A stretch of DNA of 64,000 nucleotides from Alphaproteobacteria bacterium (GCA_024227565.1 JAAEUE010000165.1:1-64000), one strand, 5' to 3'. Positions 9,688 to 18,660 are shown, counted from the stretch's first letter. Numbers and translations: made by a program. The notes: generated by a model not told the origin, from the sequence alone.

Positions 9688-10815
9688 TCACAGACCTCCG
9701 CCTGGCCGATAGAGCATACGATAACTTCGACCGACCGCAGCAGCGGCAAGCACCAGCAGAGGAAACCATATAACCAGAAGAGGCGGCATCGCGTGGGAGT
9801 TTGCAATGAACGCGCCATAAACGAGCAATTCATGGCCCACGAATAAAGTGATAATCCCAAACCCTAAGCGGTAAGTGGCGCGCCGATTATTATAAAGGTT
9901 GGAAAATGTCAAAGCTAGAAACGGTAAAATCGCTATAAATAGGATCTTCGCGAAGCGGAAATTCAATTCTATGAATACCTTCCGATTGTTGGCTTGCTGA
10001 GGCCCGACGTGATCCGTAAAAATGAGCTCAGTAAGCGCCCATTCCTTGGGAGACCGGCCGCGTGCCCGGAATGGTTTGTATGAGCCCCCCAAGAGCGTGC
10101 GCAACATGATGGTTTGACTCACTCTAAACGAAGGTTGTCTTCCTTCCTTCGATCGATCCAGCGAATGCGTTACATCGAAGATTTGGGCATCGTGAAGTTC
10201 CAGCGTTGGTTGTTTGGTGTGCGAACTGAGGATCAGCCGCCCCTGCTGGCCCGTAAGCGTCTGAATGCGATCGCCGCGCAACTTGCGATGAATGAAGATT
10301 CGTTTTAATAGACCGTTTTTTCGGTCAATCTCGTCAACGAAAATAACTGTAGATCCCAGTTTTATGAATGCTTGCTGTTCTACAGCTAGGTAGACCGCGC
10401 GAAGTTCGATTTCATGGTTGAAAGCGCGGCGGGCGTAAGTGGTGAAGGGTTCGACCCATCCATATATGAATGTGCCGAGTACTATTGTAAGAGTTGTGAG
10501 CAGCGCTGCCGGCCTGATCAATCGTAGTGGACCCTGACCGCAGGCCTGTAGAACGATCAATTCACTGGACTTGGCCAGCTTGTCAAAGCCGATCATCAGC
10601 CCACAGAAGAGCGACATAGGTATCGCAAGGCCGAGATAGAATGGTATCCAAAACAAGGTCGATTGGAGAATAGTGAACAGCGCGCTGTCATCGTTCAGAC
10701 CAAACTTAACGACCATTCCCAGGCGCACCGACGCCAAAAAGGAAAGTCCGATGACAAGCCCGACTAGCATCGGCTTTGCCACCTGTCTCATAATATATCG
10801 CTCAGTTATCAACAC
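9688..10815 (-). CDS. LptF/LptG (YjgP/YjgQ) family permease
   Basis: A 375-residue protein starting MLITERYIMRQVAKPMLVGL, the usual amphipathic start of the family. It has about three N-terminal membrane helices, a periplasmic beta-jellyroll stretch (roughly residues 130-260) and three C-terminal helices. LptF and LptG normally pair in the LptB2FG transporter that extracts lipopolysaccharide from the inner membrane. Only one such gene is present here, next to the lipid operon rather than with lptG or lptB. It may therefore be a dedicated extraction permease for the novel lipid, or a housekeeping copy. Confidence 0.82.
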   Translation of the reverse strand: MLITERYIMRQVAKPMLVGLVIGLSFLASVRLGMVVKFGLNDDSALFTILQSTLFWIPFYLGLAIPMSLFCGLMIGFDKLAKSSELIVLQACGQGPLRLIRPAALLTTLTIVLGTFIYGWVEPFTTYARRAFNHEIELRAVYLAVEQQAFIKLGSTVIFVDEIDRKNGLLKRIFIHRKLRGDRIQTLTGQQGRLILSSHTKQPTLELHDAQIFDVTHSLDRSKEGRQPSFRVSQTIMLRTLLGGSYKPFRARGRSPKEWALTELIFTDHVGPQQANNRKVFIELNFRFAKILFIAILPFLALTFSNLYNNRRATYRLGFGIITLFVGHELLVYGAFIANSHAMPPLLVIWFPLLVLAAAAVGRSYRMLYRPGGGL

Positions 10816-11089
10816 TGCTGGATAAGATTCCCGATGGCACGCGTTTCGCGATCATACACTGCTGATTGTTGCAATCAACATCGTCAAATCTTTTAGAATT
10901 CGAACCGCCGTTAAGATGATCTGCCCCCAGTGGGAACCTCCAGGCCTGTGGTCCAAATAAGGGGAGCACGTCACCGGCATTGATCATCAGCTTAGTCGGT
11001 TGACCTGCCTCAAACACGATAACGCAAGCACTCTAAGGACAAAAAGACATCATCTATTGCAGTCGCTCCTCGCCAAAGTCCGGCCAACC

Positions 11090-11860
11090 TTAGCCGTCCT
11101 CATTGGTATGTTGCCTAAGATGAATCAAAAGTGTGTCGGCAACCCGTCGGGGCAGCAAGTTGAAGAGTCTCATTATAATGGCAAGAGGTAGCGGTCGGAC
11201 GAGATGCGGGGTACCACTCTTGATTGAGGTTTTGATCAACCTTGCCATTTTCTCAGGTTGCAATATCATGGGCTTTGCGAACGGGAGAGTTCGGCTCATC
11301 GGGGTGTCCACGTAGCCAGGTGAAATCACCGAAACTGAAACACCATAAGGTGCCAGAAGCGGACGGAGCGCCTCGCCATAGACCCTGGCAGCGGCCTTTG
11401 TCGCAGAATAGACTGGGGAATCTGGCATGCCCCGCAGCCCAGCCAATGATGAGATGATTCCAATGTTGCCAGCTCTTCGCGCAACCATTCTTGGGATTAT
11501 TGGTCTAAGCGTGTTCAACACGCCAACGAAGTTTGCATTGACCAACTTTTCCACTGTGGGTTCGGTCTCTCCATTTGTTCCTGCAAGGGCCTCCAAGCCT
11601 CCAAAGCCAGCATTGGCAATAACCACATCTAGCCGGCCTTCGTTGTCTGCCCGCAGAAGTGCCTCAGACATGGCCTGTTTGTTTTCCAGGCTCACCGCAC
11701 AGATCTCGACGTCGACGCCAAATCTGTTGCAATTTTCAGCAACGTCCCGCAACCGAGATACATCTCGTCCAAAGGCAACAATGTCTGCACCGTCCGCCGC
11801 ATATTCCAAAGCTAGAGCTTTGCCGATCCCTGAACTGGCACCTGTGATGGCCACTCGCAT
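11090..11860 (-). CDS. Short-chain dehydrogenase, KDSR-like
   Basis: Classical SDR of 256 residues. The NAD(P) motif is TGASSGIGKA near the N-terminus, followed by NAG at 83-85, catalytic Ser138 and the Y151-SAT-K155 pair. The segment PYGVSVSVISPGYVDTPMS and the C-terminal basic hydrophobic tail resemble 3-ketodihydrosphingosine reductases and related membrane-associated SDRs. Given the serine-palmitoyltransferase-like enzyme in the same island, it is a candidate for reducing the 3-keto group of the condensation product. ATG 11860 has an AGGTG site nine bases upstream; a longer frame to 11968 has no support. Confidence 0.8.
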   Translation of the reverse strand: MRVAITGASSGIGKALALEYAADGADIVAFGRDVSRLRDVAENCNRFGVDVEICAVSLENKQAMSEALLRADNEGRLDVVIANAGFGGLEALAGTNGETEPTVEKLVNANFVGVLNTLRPIIPRMVARRAGNIGIISSLAGLRGMPDSPVYSATKAAARVYGEALRPLLAPYGVSVSVISPGYVDTPMSRTLPFAKPMILQPEKMARLIKTSIKSGTPHLVRPLPLAIIMRLFNLLPRRVADTLLIHLRQHTNEDG

Positions 11861-11980
11861 TGTTAAAACACCTGAGTTCGTGAGGTAGTCCGAAAATAAG
11901 AAACCGGAAATCCGGCGTGCCAAAGCCTTGAACTGGACAGGGGCCGGAGCATTCGGGTTTTCTTGCAAGTGAGAAACCGG

Positions 11981-12874
11981 TCAATCATACGGCAAGCACA
12001 AGCTGATTACGGAATCACCGCAAAACGCAAATGATAGGAAGCGGCAATGCGTCCCTCGCGGCGAAGTGATCAGTCTGGGACGATCGGACATTGAGAATTC
12101 CAATTCACGCGGATCGATGGCAAGTCCAAGCCCAACGGCTTTCATGAAGGCTTCTTTTAGGGTCCAAAGCCAGGAAAATCGAAAGCGCCGCACCTGCTCG
12201 TTGTCGGCCCGCTCCACCCAGGCCCGTTCGCGCGGGAGGCAACACGCGTCGAGCAATCCTGCCCGTAGCTCTCGCGTGCCCTCAATGTCCACGCCGATCG
12301 GCGAATGCTGGCTGATCGCCAAGACCACATGAGCTCGGCAATGACTCAAACTGATTTCTGGCGCCCCGCCGAAACGTGATTTGATATGGGGCTTACCCCG
12401 ATCATCGCGCACGATTCTGACCGTGTCCTCAGCGGCGCCAGCCGACCGGGCCGATGCTTCCGCCACTTCCTGCATCAATCTCAGGCCGTGAAGCGAATTG
12501 GTGGCTGTCCGGGCGCAAACAACGTTCCTCAGCCTCTCCGCTTCGTAGCTGGGGATCTGCTCCAGCCGGCGGGAGATCGTACGCATTGAGAGACATGGCT
12601 TGGCGCGTTCAACGATCAGCTCGATTGACTTGTCCAGGCGAACGCCCAACCGGTTTTCGTCCGTTTCTCGCTGAAACGGCCACGATTTGGCATGCGCAGT
12701 GTCAGGGACATAGCCTGCTGCTTCATGCAGCTGAGAACACACTCTCCCGCAAGCGGTTTGGCCAGGTTCCTGAAGGCAAAGAAGCGAACTGCCTTCGGGG
12801 CTTGGTACCGCTTTACAAAGCTTTCTGCAGTGCCGCCGCATGAAGCGCATCGACCAGCCCGTCAATATTCTCAA
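11981..12874 (-). CDS. 4'-phosphopantetheinyl transferase, Sfp type
   Basis: Carries the family signatures IGVDIEGTRE (magnesium-binding D-x-E) and WTLKEAFMKAVGLGL, plus the upstream RGKPHI and LSHC strings. It transfers phosphopantetheine from CoA to the conserved serine of carrier proteins. It directly follows the ACP gene at 12813-13067, so that ACP is the probable substrate. The frame can open at 12874 and would then overlap the 3' end of the ACP gene by about 60 bases. The first 40 residues are dubious and the real start is probably further in. A private Sfp-type transferase suggests that the ACP is not served by AcpS. Confidence 0.82.
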   Translation of the reverse strand: MRILTGWSMRFMRRHCRKLCKAVPSPEGSSLLCLQEPGQTACGRVCSQLHEAAGYVPDTAHAKSWPFQRETDENRLGVRLDKSIELIVERAKPCLSMRTISRRLEQIPSYEAERLRNVVCARTATNSLHGLRLMQEVAEASARSAGAAEDTVRIVRDDRGKPHIKSRFGGAPEISLSHCRAHVVLAISQHSPIGVDIEGTRELRAGLLDACCLPRERAWVERADNEQVRRFRFSWLWTLKEAFMKAVGLGLAIDPRELEFSMSDRPRLITSPRGTHCRFLSFAFCGDSVISLCLPYD

Positions 12875-13067
12875 TGCTGTTGAGTTCAGAACGTGGGACC
12901 TTAACTCTCAGTTCTCTCATGCTAGATGAGACGACCTCAACGATATCCAAGCTCGTCGCCCCATAGTCCTTCATAGACTTTTGTGGATCGAGATCTGACT
13001 CGTCTATGTCTTCGACAATTTCGAGAATGTTCCTCTTTATGACAGACAAAATTTCTGCTCTATCCAT
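12813..13067 (-). CDS. Stand-alone acyl carrier protein (AcpK-like)
   Basis: 84 residues from MDRAEILSVIK. The modification site is Ser39 in YGATSLDIVE, followed by helix II and the VPRSELNSIENIDGLVD segment. The sequence is closer in style to the discrete ACPs of beta-branching cassettes (AcpK/MmpACP type) than to housekeeping AcpP, which has DSLD and more acidic residues. It lies in the operon between the enoyl reductase and phosphopantetheinyl transferase genes. The expected role is to carry malonyl/acetyl units and perhaps the growing chain. Alternative ATG at 13106. Confidence 0.88.
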   Translation of the reverse strand: MDRAEILSVIKRNILEIVEDIDESDLDPQKSMKDYGATSLDIVEVVSSSMRELRVKVPRSELNSIENIDGLVDALHAAALQKAL

Positions 13068-13141
13068 TCTTTCTCCGCCTTTGCCGGAATTTTCACCGTC
13101 TGACAAAATCCAAGCGACACTCTAGAAGAGCCGTTGGAACC

Positions 13142-13936
13142 CTATTTCAGGGAGTCGTTTTCATAGTAGCGCACAATTGAATCCCCAAACATCGTCCCGC
13201 GATCCACTTGAATCACTTGACCATTTACACCATCGAGCAAGCCGGAGCAAAGTGCAAGAACTGCGTTGGCGACCTCTTGCTTCGATATCACTATGCCTGG
13301 ACTCTTCTCTTCCAGATAGGTCGAAAAGTCTTCGCCGAAAACTGTAGCCAAAGCTTCAGTCTCTACAAAGCTGGGCCGAACGACATTCACCCTAACGCCC
13401 TCAGGACCCAATCTAAACGCAAGATAGCGGCACATCGTTTCCAGCGCAGATTTTGCGATCGCAACCGCATCGTAGGCGCCCGCATACCGGAGGTGTCCGG
13501 TGGAGGAGATGCCAACAATGTATCTGGGATATGAACCAAAAAGATCCAGAATTCTCTTGGTATAAGAAGCCAATGGCCAGGTTGAAAATTCCAGACACCG
13601 GGTGAAGTCTCGCCGGACATAGTCATCAAGTCCCTTCACAAGTGGAGCCACAGCAACATTGGCGACAAGGACATGGACGCCGTCATGGCTCTCCTTCATG
13701 AGGTTCAAGAGCGCGGTTGTGTCATCTTCGTTCACAACATCGGCTTCATAGATCGCTGGCTGCGATGCACCGACTACTTCGAACTTTTCGCAAATATCCG
13801 CCTCGTCGGCTGACCCCCATCTGTGCGTCAGGACGCAACGTGCACCCGCTTTTCCAAACGCCAAACCGGTCTCAAGACCAATGCCCCGCGTTCCCCCAGT
13901 GATCAATACGGTCTTTTCGCGCAGTTCACTCAGCAT
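13142..13936 (-). CDS. SDR-type enoyl-ACP reductase, FabL-like
   Basis: 264 residues of SDR fold with nucleotide motif TGGTRGIGLE. The active-site pair is Y155 and K162, spaced Y-x6-K (YDAVAIAK), not the Y-x3-K of ketoreductases. That spacing marks FabI/FabL-type enoyl reductases, and SSTGHLRYAG followed by CRYLAFRLGPEGVRVNVV is most like FabL. It would saturate trans-2-enoyl chains. It overlaps the preceding PksI-like gene by 11 bases, which suggests coupled translation. The assignment by motif is firm at class level, but the substrate is inferred. Confidence 0.75.
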   Translation of the reverse strand: MLSELREKTVLITGGTRGIGLETGLAFGKAGARCVLTHRWGSADEADICEKFEVVGASQPAIYEADVVNEDDTTALLNLMKESHDGVHVLVANVAVAPLVKGLDDYVRRDFTRCLEFSTWPLASYTKRILDLFGSYPRYIVGISSTGHLRYAGAYDAVAIAKSALETMCRYLAFRLGPEGVRVNVVRPSFVETEALATVFGEDFSTYLEEKSPGIVISKQEVANAVLALCSGLLDGVNGQVIQVDRGTMFGDSIVRYYENDSLK

Positions 13937-14696
13937 AGTTTCTCCTAATGCGTTCAGCCGTCAATCGATCTTCCAAGCAAACACGATGCATTGCGGTTTC
14001 CATCTCCCTGGCGTGTTTGAACACCGCGCACCGCTCGGCAGCTAGATTGGTTTTGAGGAGTTGCAACGTGGATCTCGAATGGCTTGTTATCCGCGCCGCA
14101 ACGTCTTTAGCTTTTGCCATCACCTCATCTTTCGGCAAGACATAATTAATGGACGAGTGGCCACGAAAATCTCGGCCCCTCCGAAATTCGGCGGTATACA
14201 TAAGTTCGTGCGCGATTGCTTGCCCTAGAACCAATGGTGCAATTCTTGTTGCTCCCATGCCCGGCGTTAGGCCGAACTCCACAAAATTAAGGCCATAACG
14301 GCTCTTCTCTGCCATCAGGATAATGTCGGCAGCAAGTCCCAACGCAAAACCACCACCGACTGCGTCGCCCTCCATCGCTGCAATGACCGGCACTTGCGCG
14401 TTCAAAAGCAAGGCGGGCAGAGACAGTTCCTCAAGCGGGACATTGCCATCTGAGATCTTTTCTAGGGTATTGCGGGTCGCTCCAGAACAGAAAGCATCTT
14501 GCAACCCACACAAGATTATTGCCTTCACGTGAGGGGTCTGCTCAACGGAATGGAAGGCGCTCTTTAGGGACCTAACAAACTCCTCCGATAGTCCGTTGCG
14601 GCCATCCACGTCGCACATCTGGATGGTGGTCACGCCATCATCGGAGTGCTCCACGGCGATCAGCCGAGGGTCAACGTCGTTATTCAGGCCAGCCAT
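13926..14696 (-). CDS. Enoyl-CoA hydratase-family decarboxylase, PksI/ECH2-like
   Basis: 256 residues of crotonase fold with oxyanion-loop strings AFCSGATRNTLE and MEGDAVGGGFALGLAADI. The diagnostic FVEFGLTPGMGATRI resembles PksI, the second hydratase of beta-branching cassettes. That enzyme decarboxylates the 3-methylglutaconyl-ACP intermediate to leave a beta-methyl branch. ATG 14696 (MAGLNNDVDP) overlaps the stop of the upstream ECH1 gene by 13 bases. A longer frame to 14855 runs inside ECH1 and is rejected. The neighbours (HCS, ECH1, ACP, KS) complete the cassette. Confidence 0.82.
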   Translation of the reverse strand: MAGLNNDVDPRLIAVEHSDDGVTTIQMCDVDGRNGLSEEFVRSLKSAFHSVEQTPHVKAIILCGLQDAFCSGATRNTLEKISDGNVPLEELSLPALLLNAQVPVIAAMEGDAVGGGFALGLAADIILMAEKSRYGLNFVEFGLTPGMGATRIAPLVLGQAIAHELMYTAEFRRGRDFRGHSSINYVLPKDEVMAKAKDVAARITSHSRSTLQLLKTNLAAERCAVFKHAREMETAMHRVCLEDRLTAERIRRNYAE

Positions 14697-15400
14697 GGCG
14701 CCTTCCCATCTCGCATTGCCTGAATTCGTTTCTGCGCTTCGGGGGTTGCGATCAGTTCCGCGGTCCGGCCTATGCCATGGCGAATTGCGCATTCCAGTTC
14801 CGTCTGTGAATGGAATGACTTTACGACTTCTATTGCGCCAGAGTGCCCACGACAAAGATCCCGCGACAGACGGCGCAAGATAGAAGGAATATTCGTCTCT
14901 TCAACAATCATGTCGACCAAACCAATCTCCGCCGCCTCTTCGGCCGATCTGGTTCGTCCGTCCATCGACATTACGTTTAGACGCGCAACATCGACGCGGC
15001 GCAGCAGAACCGGATAGACCGCACCTGGCACCAATCCGATTAAGCATTCTGGCAGGCAAAAGCTCGATCCGGGTGTCGCAATCGCGTAATCGGATGCAGC
15101 GGCGAGCCCGACTCCTCCGCCGACTGCCGCACCAGACACGACAGAGATAACCGGCCTGTTCATGCGACACAGGGCAATCAAGATCTCCGCAAACTGAACG
15201 ATCGCAGTGTTAAGAGCTCCGCTATCGGCCGGCAACGATACGGCAGACAGCTCTAGACCTGAGCAAAAAACGCTCTGCCCTCCCTGCAGCACAAGTGCCC
15301 CGTCTGGCTCAGCAGCCTTCACACGCATCACCTCTTCATGCAGCTCAGCCACAGACTCTGGTGAGAGATTGGTCGGGACGTTTAATTGCATCAGTAACAC
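14684..15400 (-). CDS. Enoyl-CoA hydratase-family dehydratase, PksH/ECH1-like
   Basis: 238 residues of crotonase fold (VFCSGLELSAV; SGAAVGGGVGLAAASDYAI; CLPECLIGLVPGAVYP). In beta-branching systems ECH1 dehydrates the 3-hydroxy-3-methylglutaryl-ACP analogue made by the HMG-CoA-synthase homologue. Order and spacing support this role: its ATG shares a base with the stop of the HCS gene, and it overlaps the PksI-like gene downstream. Alone it could be taken for an ordinary hydratase. The paired arrangement makes the ECH1 call likely. Confidence 0.8.
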   Translation of the reverse strand: MLLMQLNVPTNLSPESVAELHEEVMRVKAAEPDGALVLQGGQSVFCSGLELSAVSLPADSGALNTAIVQFAEILIALCRMNRPVISVVSGAAVGGGVGLAAASDYAIATPGSSFCLPECLIGLVPGAVYPVLLRRVDVARLNVMSMDGRTRSAEEAAEIGLVDMIVEETNIPSILRRLSRDLCRGHSGAIEVVKSFHSQTELECAIRHGIGRTAELIATPEAQKRIQAMRDGKAPWLA

Positions 15401-16632
15401 TAAGCCCGTCGATATTGTCGGCGATGGTCTTCGACCCGGTCCAGAATCATTGCACCCGTTCCCACATAACGCTTTTGAAACCAGCCATCGAAAGCCTCAA
15501 AATCCGGTGTGTATTTTGGCTCTCCAATTGCTGTGTTGCGAGCGGCTTCGCTCTTCTCATAGTCCTCAACTGTCACAACATGCCGTTCATCTAAAGTTTC
15601 TCCAAGGCGCCCGTGGCTTGCGACTTCGACCGCATGTGGTCCAAGAGCTGCGGTGTAAAACTCCGCACATGAACCTGAGCCGTAGGAGAAGATACTCAGC
15701 TTGTCGCCAGTCGCGATATCGTTGCAATGGTCCAACAAGGAGAACAAAGCCAAAAAGATACTTGACCCAAAGCTGCTGCCTATGCGCCTGCTGTAATGCA
15801 GTGAAGGGGCAACCTTCTCTGCAAAATGCTCTTTCGCCTCTTTGCGGCCCAAGCCCATTGCGATCGATGCCAGTATACAGTGGGCTCGAAGTCCCATGCC
15901 TGCAAAGGGCAAATGGTAGATGTGTTTAGCGAATTCGGCGCCGAAATCCACCGGACGGCCCACACGTCGAATAAAATCCTCGTATGCCCCTTCCAGTGCG
16001 TCCATATAGGAGATGAGACTAGTTTCAGAGTTGCCGGTTTCAATGCGCATTGACGGCCGAATAACGTCCGTGACTTCGCTTGCAAACACTCCCCATTCAT
16101 CTTCGTTCATAACAAGAAAATTTGGCCGATTGGACACGACAATGGCTGAGGCACAGGCGCCCGTAATCGGCTCCCAAGGTTTGTTTAGCGGGAGCAAGTT
16201 TTCATCCGCGGTCACAACCAAAGCGCGGCAGTCACGACCGCGCTGTCCTTGCAGCCAAGCGGTCGCCATGCGCAACGCAGCTGTGGTCCCGTAGCAGGCG
16301 TGTTTGATTTCAAAGTTTCTGCACGAAGAGGGCAACCCGAGCCACCGGTGCACCCAAGAACTGATCGGTTTTTCTTGGTCAACTGCCGTCTCAGTGGCAA
16401 CGATGAGCAATTCAACGGTGCGCAGTTCGTCCTCGTTCAGCAGGCCGTCAGTAGCATTAACGGCCATGGTTACTGTGTCCTCCCATGGGGCAAGGAGCGA
16501 TCTTTCGTCAGTCATTAAGTCTCGCTGAACCGAGGCGAAGTCATTGCCCCGCGCCCGACACAAATCTTCTATTTTCAGACTGAGTGTGCCTGGAAACACC
16601 CGTACCTTTTCAATTCCGGTTTGGTGGCTCAT
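15400..16632 (-). CDS. HMG-CoA synthase homologue of a beta-branching (HCS) cassette
   Basis: 410 residues with the full HCS triad: Glu81 (IVATETAVDQEK), nucleophile Cys113 (EIKHACYGTTAAL) and His240 (IYHLPFAGM). Further family strings are SLISYMDALEGAYEDFIRRV, SRRIGSSFGSSIFLALFSLL and SYGSGSCAEFY. The overall layout matches PksG/CurD-type enzymes, which add acetyl from an ACP onto the beta-keto group of an acyl-ACP. It is not a mevalonate-pathway enzyme by context: no HMG-CoA reductase or other mevalonate gene is nearby, and both ECH partners follow directly. It overlaps the ketoreductase gene by four bases. Confidence 0.92.
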   Translation of the reverse strand: MSHQTGIEKVRVFPGTLSLKIEDLCRARGNDFASVQRDLMTDERSLLAPWEDTVTMAVNATDGLLNEDELRTVELLIVATETAVDQEKPISSWVHRWLGLPSSCRNFEIKHACYGTTAALRMATAWLQGQRGRDCRALVVTADENLLPLNKPWEPITGACASAIVVSNRPNFLVMNEDEWGVFASEVTDVIRPSMRIETGNSETSLISYMDALEGAYEDFIRRVGRPVDFGAEFAKHIYHLPFAGMGLRAHCILASIAMGLGRKEAKEHFAEKVAPSLHYSRRIGSSFGSSIFLALFSLLDHCNDIATGDKLSIFSYGSGSCAEFYTAALGPHAVEVASHGRLGETLDERHVVTVEDYEKSEAARNTAIGEPKYTPDFEAFDGWFQKRYVGTGAMILDRVEDHRRQYRRA

Positions 16633-17387
16633 GGCGATTCAGACAGGCCGCCGTCAACGTGCAATGCCGCCCCATTTATGAAGCCGGAGGACGGATCGCC
16701 GAGAAAATGCACCACATGCGCCACTTCGGACATCTCCCCCAATCGCCCGGCGGGGCAATATTGTTTCCAATATTCGATTGCTTTCCCACTGGCATCCGTT
16801 CGTGCAATGCCGCCATCAATTAGCCCCAACACTATTGTGTTGCTTGTAATTCCTTTCCGGCCGTACTCTTTTGCAATAGCCTTCGACAGCCCCTCTAACC
16901 CGGCTTTGGTGGCACAATAACCTGCCTGGCCGGCCATACCTTCGTTTGCAATGGAAGATATGTGAACAAACCGCCCAAATCGATTGCTAACGAAGTGCGC
17001 CAAGAATTGGCGGCACACATAGAACGCTCCGCTTAGATTCGTCTCCAATACATCCTGCCAGTCTTCGTTAGACATTGCGAACATCATCCCGACGCGGGTG
17101 ATCCCAGCATTACAGACCACAACGTCTATTGTTTCAAATTCATCGATTGCGGCTTCGACGACCTCTTCCACCCGATCAGGGTCGCGCACATCCAATTGGT
17201 AGGCCAAAACGCGAGAGGACTCATTAAGCGCTTTGGCCTGCTGAATCAGAGCCTCGGCGTGCTCATCCTCATTGAGAAAGGTGAACCCCACGTCGAACCC
17301 GGCCCGCACCGAGTCTAAAACGATCTGAGCGCCAAGGCCCTTAGAGCCGCCCGTAACAAAAAGTGTGCGCGCGGTGTTAGCCATCAT
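16629..17387 (-). CDS. 3-oxoacyl-ACP reductase (FabG-like ketoreductase)
   Basis: 252-residue classical SDR with TGGSKGLGAQ, CNAGITR at 92-98, SSIANEG and the catalytic Y157-CAT-K161 pair, ending INGAALHVDGGL as in FabG. It reduces beta-ketoacyl-ACP to beta-hydroxyacyl-ACP with NADPH. Its gene overlaps both the ketosynthase gene (11 bases) and the HCS gene (4 bases). In the proposed pathway it competes with the HCS enzyme for the same beta-keto intermediate, and so helps decide which positions become methyl-branched. Confidence 0.88.
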   Translation of the reverse strand: MMANTARTLFVTGGSKGLGAQIVLDSVRAGFDVGFTFLNEDEHAEALIQQAKALNESSRVLAYQLDVRDPDRVEEVVEAAIDEFETIDVVVCNAGITRVGMMFAMSNEDWQDVLETNLSGAFYVCRQFLAHFVSNRFGRFVHISSIANEGMAGQAGYCATKAGLEGLSKAIAKEYGRKGITSNTIVLGLIDGGIARTDASGKAIEYWKQYCPAGRLGEMSEVAHVVHFLGDPSSGFINGAALHVDGGLSESP

Positions 17388-18660
17388 CCATCCTCGAGAA
17401 TATCGCCACGCAGTTTATGCCACCAAACCCAAATGAGTTTTTCATAAAGCGATCAATGTTCAATTCCACATTCGACGTTTGGCACACATCCAAGCTCACT
17501 TGAGGATCAAGCTGTTCAATGTTTATGGACCTGTGCAAACACCCCGCGCCCATTTGAAGTATGGCAGCAACAGTCTCAACGGTAGGTGCCGACCAGCACG
17601 TGTGGCCCAGCAAGGATTTAGGTGCGTTGATTTTGAGCCGTCGCGCATGGTCAGTGAACACTTCCTGAATGGAGTTTATTTCGACAATATCGCCAAGCGG
17701 CGTCGATGTTGCATGGGCATTTATATAATCGATCTCCTCCGGCCGAACCCCAGATCGATCAAGCGCCAAGCGCATCAATCTTGTTTGTCCTTCTTGGGAC
17801 GGTTGAGGCAGATGATTGCCATCACTATTGGCTTCCACCGCCAAGATTTCCGCGTAGATCCGAGCCCCGCGACGCTGAGCACTTTCTAAGCTCTCAATAA
17901 TGAGCGAAGCGCCACCGTGAGCGGGAATGAAACCTTCCCTCTTCGTATCGTACGGCCGACTGGCCTGCGCTGGGTGATCATTGAAGCTTTCATAACTGAT
18001 CGCACCCATCAAGGCCATTGCCTGAAGGTCGATCGCAGCAATATCAAGACACGGCGCAACCAGAACAACATGATTGACGCCCCGGTAGCGAATCTCATCA
18101 ACCGCCAACCGCAAGGCTAAATTTCCGCTTGCACAGGCTCCGCCAACTGTAAAGAGCGGACCCTTGGTCTGCAGTACCTCTGATACTGAGCCACCGTGAT
18201 CGGTATCAAGCGCATGAAGAGAAAATAAGGGATCAATATATTCCGGTTCTCGATCAAATTCCGCAATCTGCCCGCATACGTAATTGGAGTTTTGATTGTG
18301 CCCAGCGACGATTGTTGCGCAGCAGGAGGCATCTAAGTCAGTGTCAAACAAGCCTGCGTCGAGATATGATAGTACAGCCAGCAACATGCTCAGCTTGGTC
18401 GACCAAGGAGCTCTCCGGATCAGTCTTCTTAGGCGGTGGAACACCTCGCTTGGCACACGCTCCTCCAAACCTGCCAGCTTGGTCGCATAATCGTAATCGC
18501 CCAGATCACCGCCAATCTTGCCATAGATGTTATCCGATTGAATCGTGCGCCATTGAGAGATGGCCGAGCGGTTTTCAAGAAGACCAGTTAGAAATGAATC
18601 GAGGGTGTCGCCCAGCGGCGTGTTAACAGACATTCCTGTGATTACTACGCGGCTAAACAT
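17377..18660 (-). CDS. Beta-ketoacyl-ACP synthase with intact catalytic triad
   Basis: 427 residues of thiolase fold with Cys176 (TVGGACASGNLAL), His316 (NAHATSTPLGD) and His353 (KSLLGHTCWSA), the complete Cys-His-His set of a condensing enzyme, and the terminal glycine-rich FGFGGIN. In described HCS cassettes the partner ketosynthase (PksF type) has the cysteine replaced by serine and only decarboxylates malonyl-ACP. Here the cysteine is kept, so true chain extension is possible. It overlaps the dehydratase gene by 8 bases. It is the only ketosynthase in the window. Confidence 0.9.
   Translation of the reverse strand: MFSRVVITGMSVNTPLGDTLDSFLTGLLENRSAISQWRTIQSDNIYGKIGGDLGDYDYATKLAGLEERVPSEVFHRLRRLIRRAPWSTKLSMLLAVLSYLDAGLFDTDLDASCCATIVAGHNQNSNYVCGQIAEFDREPEYIDPLFSLHALDTDHGGSVSEVLQTKGPLFTVGGACASGNLALRLAVDEIRYRGVNHVVLVAPCLDIAAIDLQAMALMGAISYESFNDHPAQASRPYDTKREGFIPAHGGASLIIESLESAQRRGARIYAEILAVEANSDGNHLPQPSQEGQTRLMRLALDRSGVRPEEIDYINAHATSTPLGDIVEINSIQEVFTDHARRLKINAPKSLLGHTCWSAPTVETVAAILQMGAGCLHRSINIEQLDPQVSLDVCQTSNVELNIDRFMKNSFGFGGINCVAIFSRMDDG

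Noticed and set aside
12874..13106. Longer starts for the phosphopantetheinyl transferase and ACP
   Set aside because: The first residues of both long frames lack family similarity and overlap neighbouring coding sequence; internal starts with better context exist. The transferase coordinates are kept with a warning because its true start is unclear.
15400..16632. Mevalonate-pathway HMG-CoA synthase
   Set aside because: No other mevalonate gene is nearby, and the PksG-like strings plus adjacent ECH1/ECH2/ACP/KS genes point to beta-branching instead.
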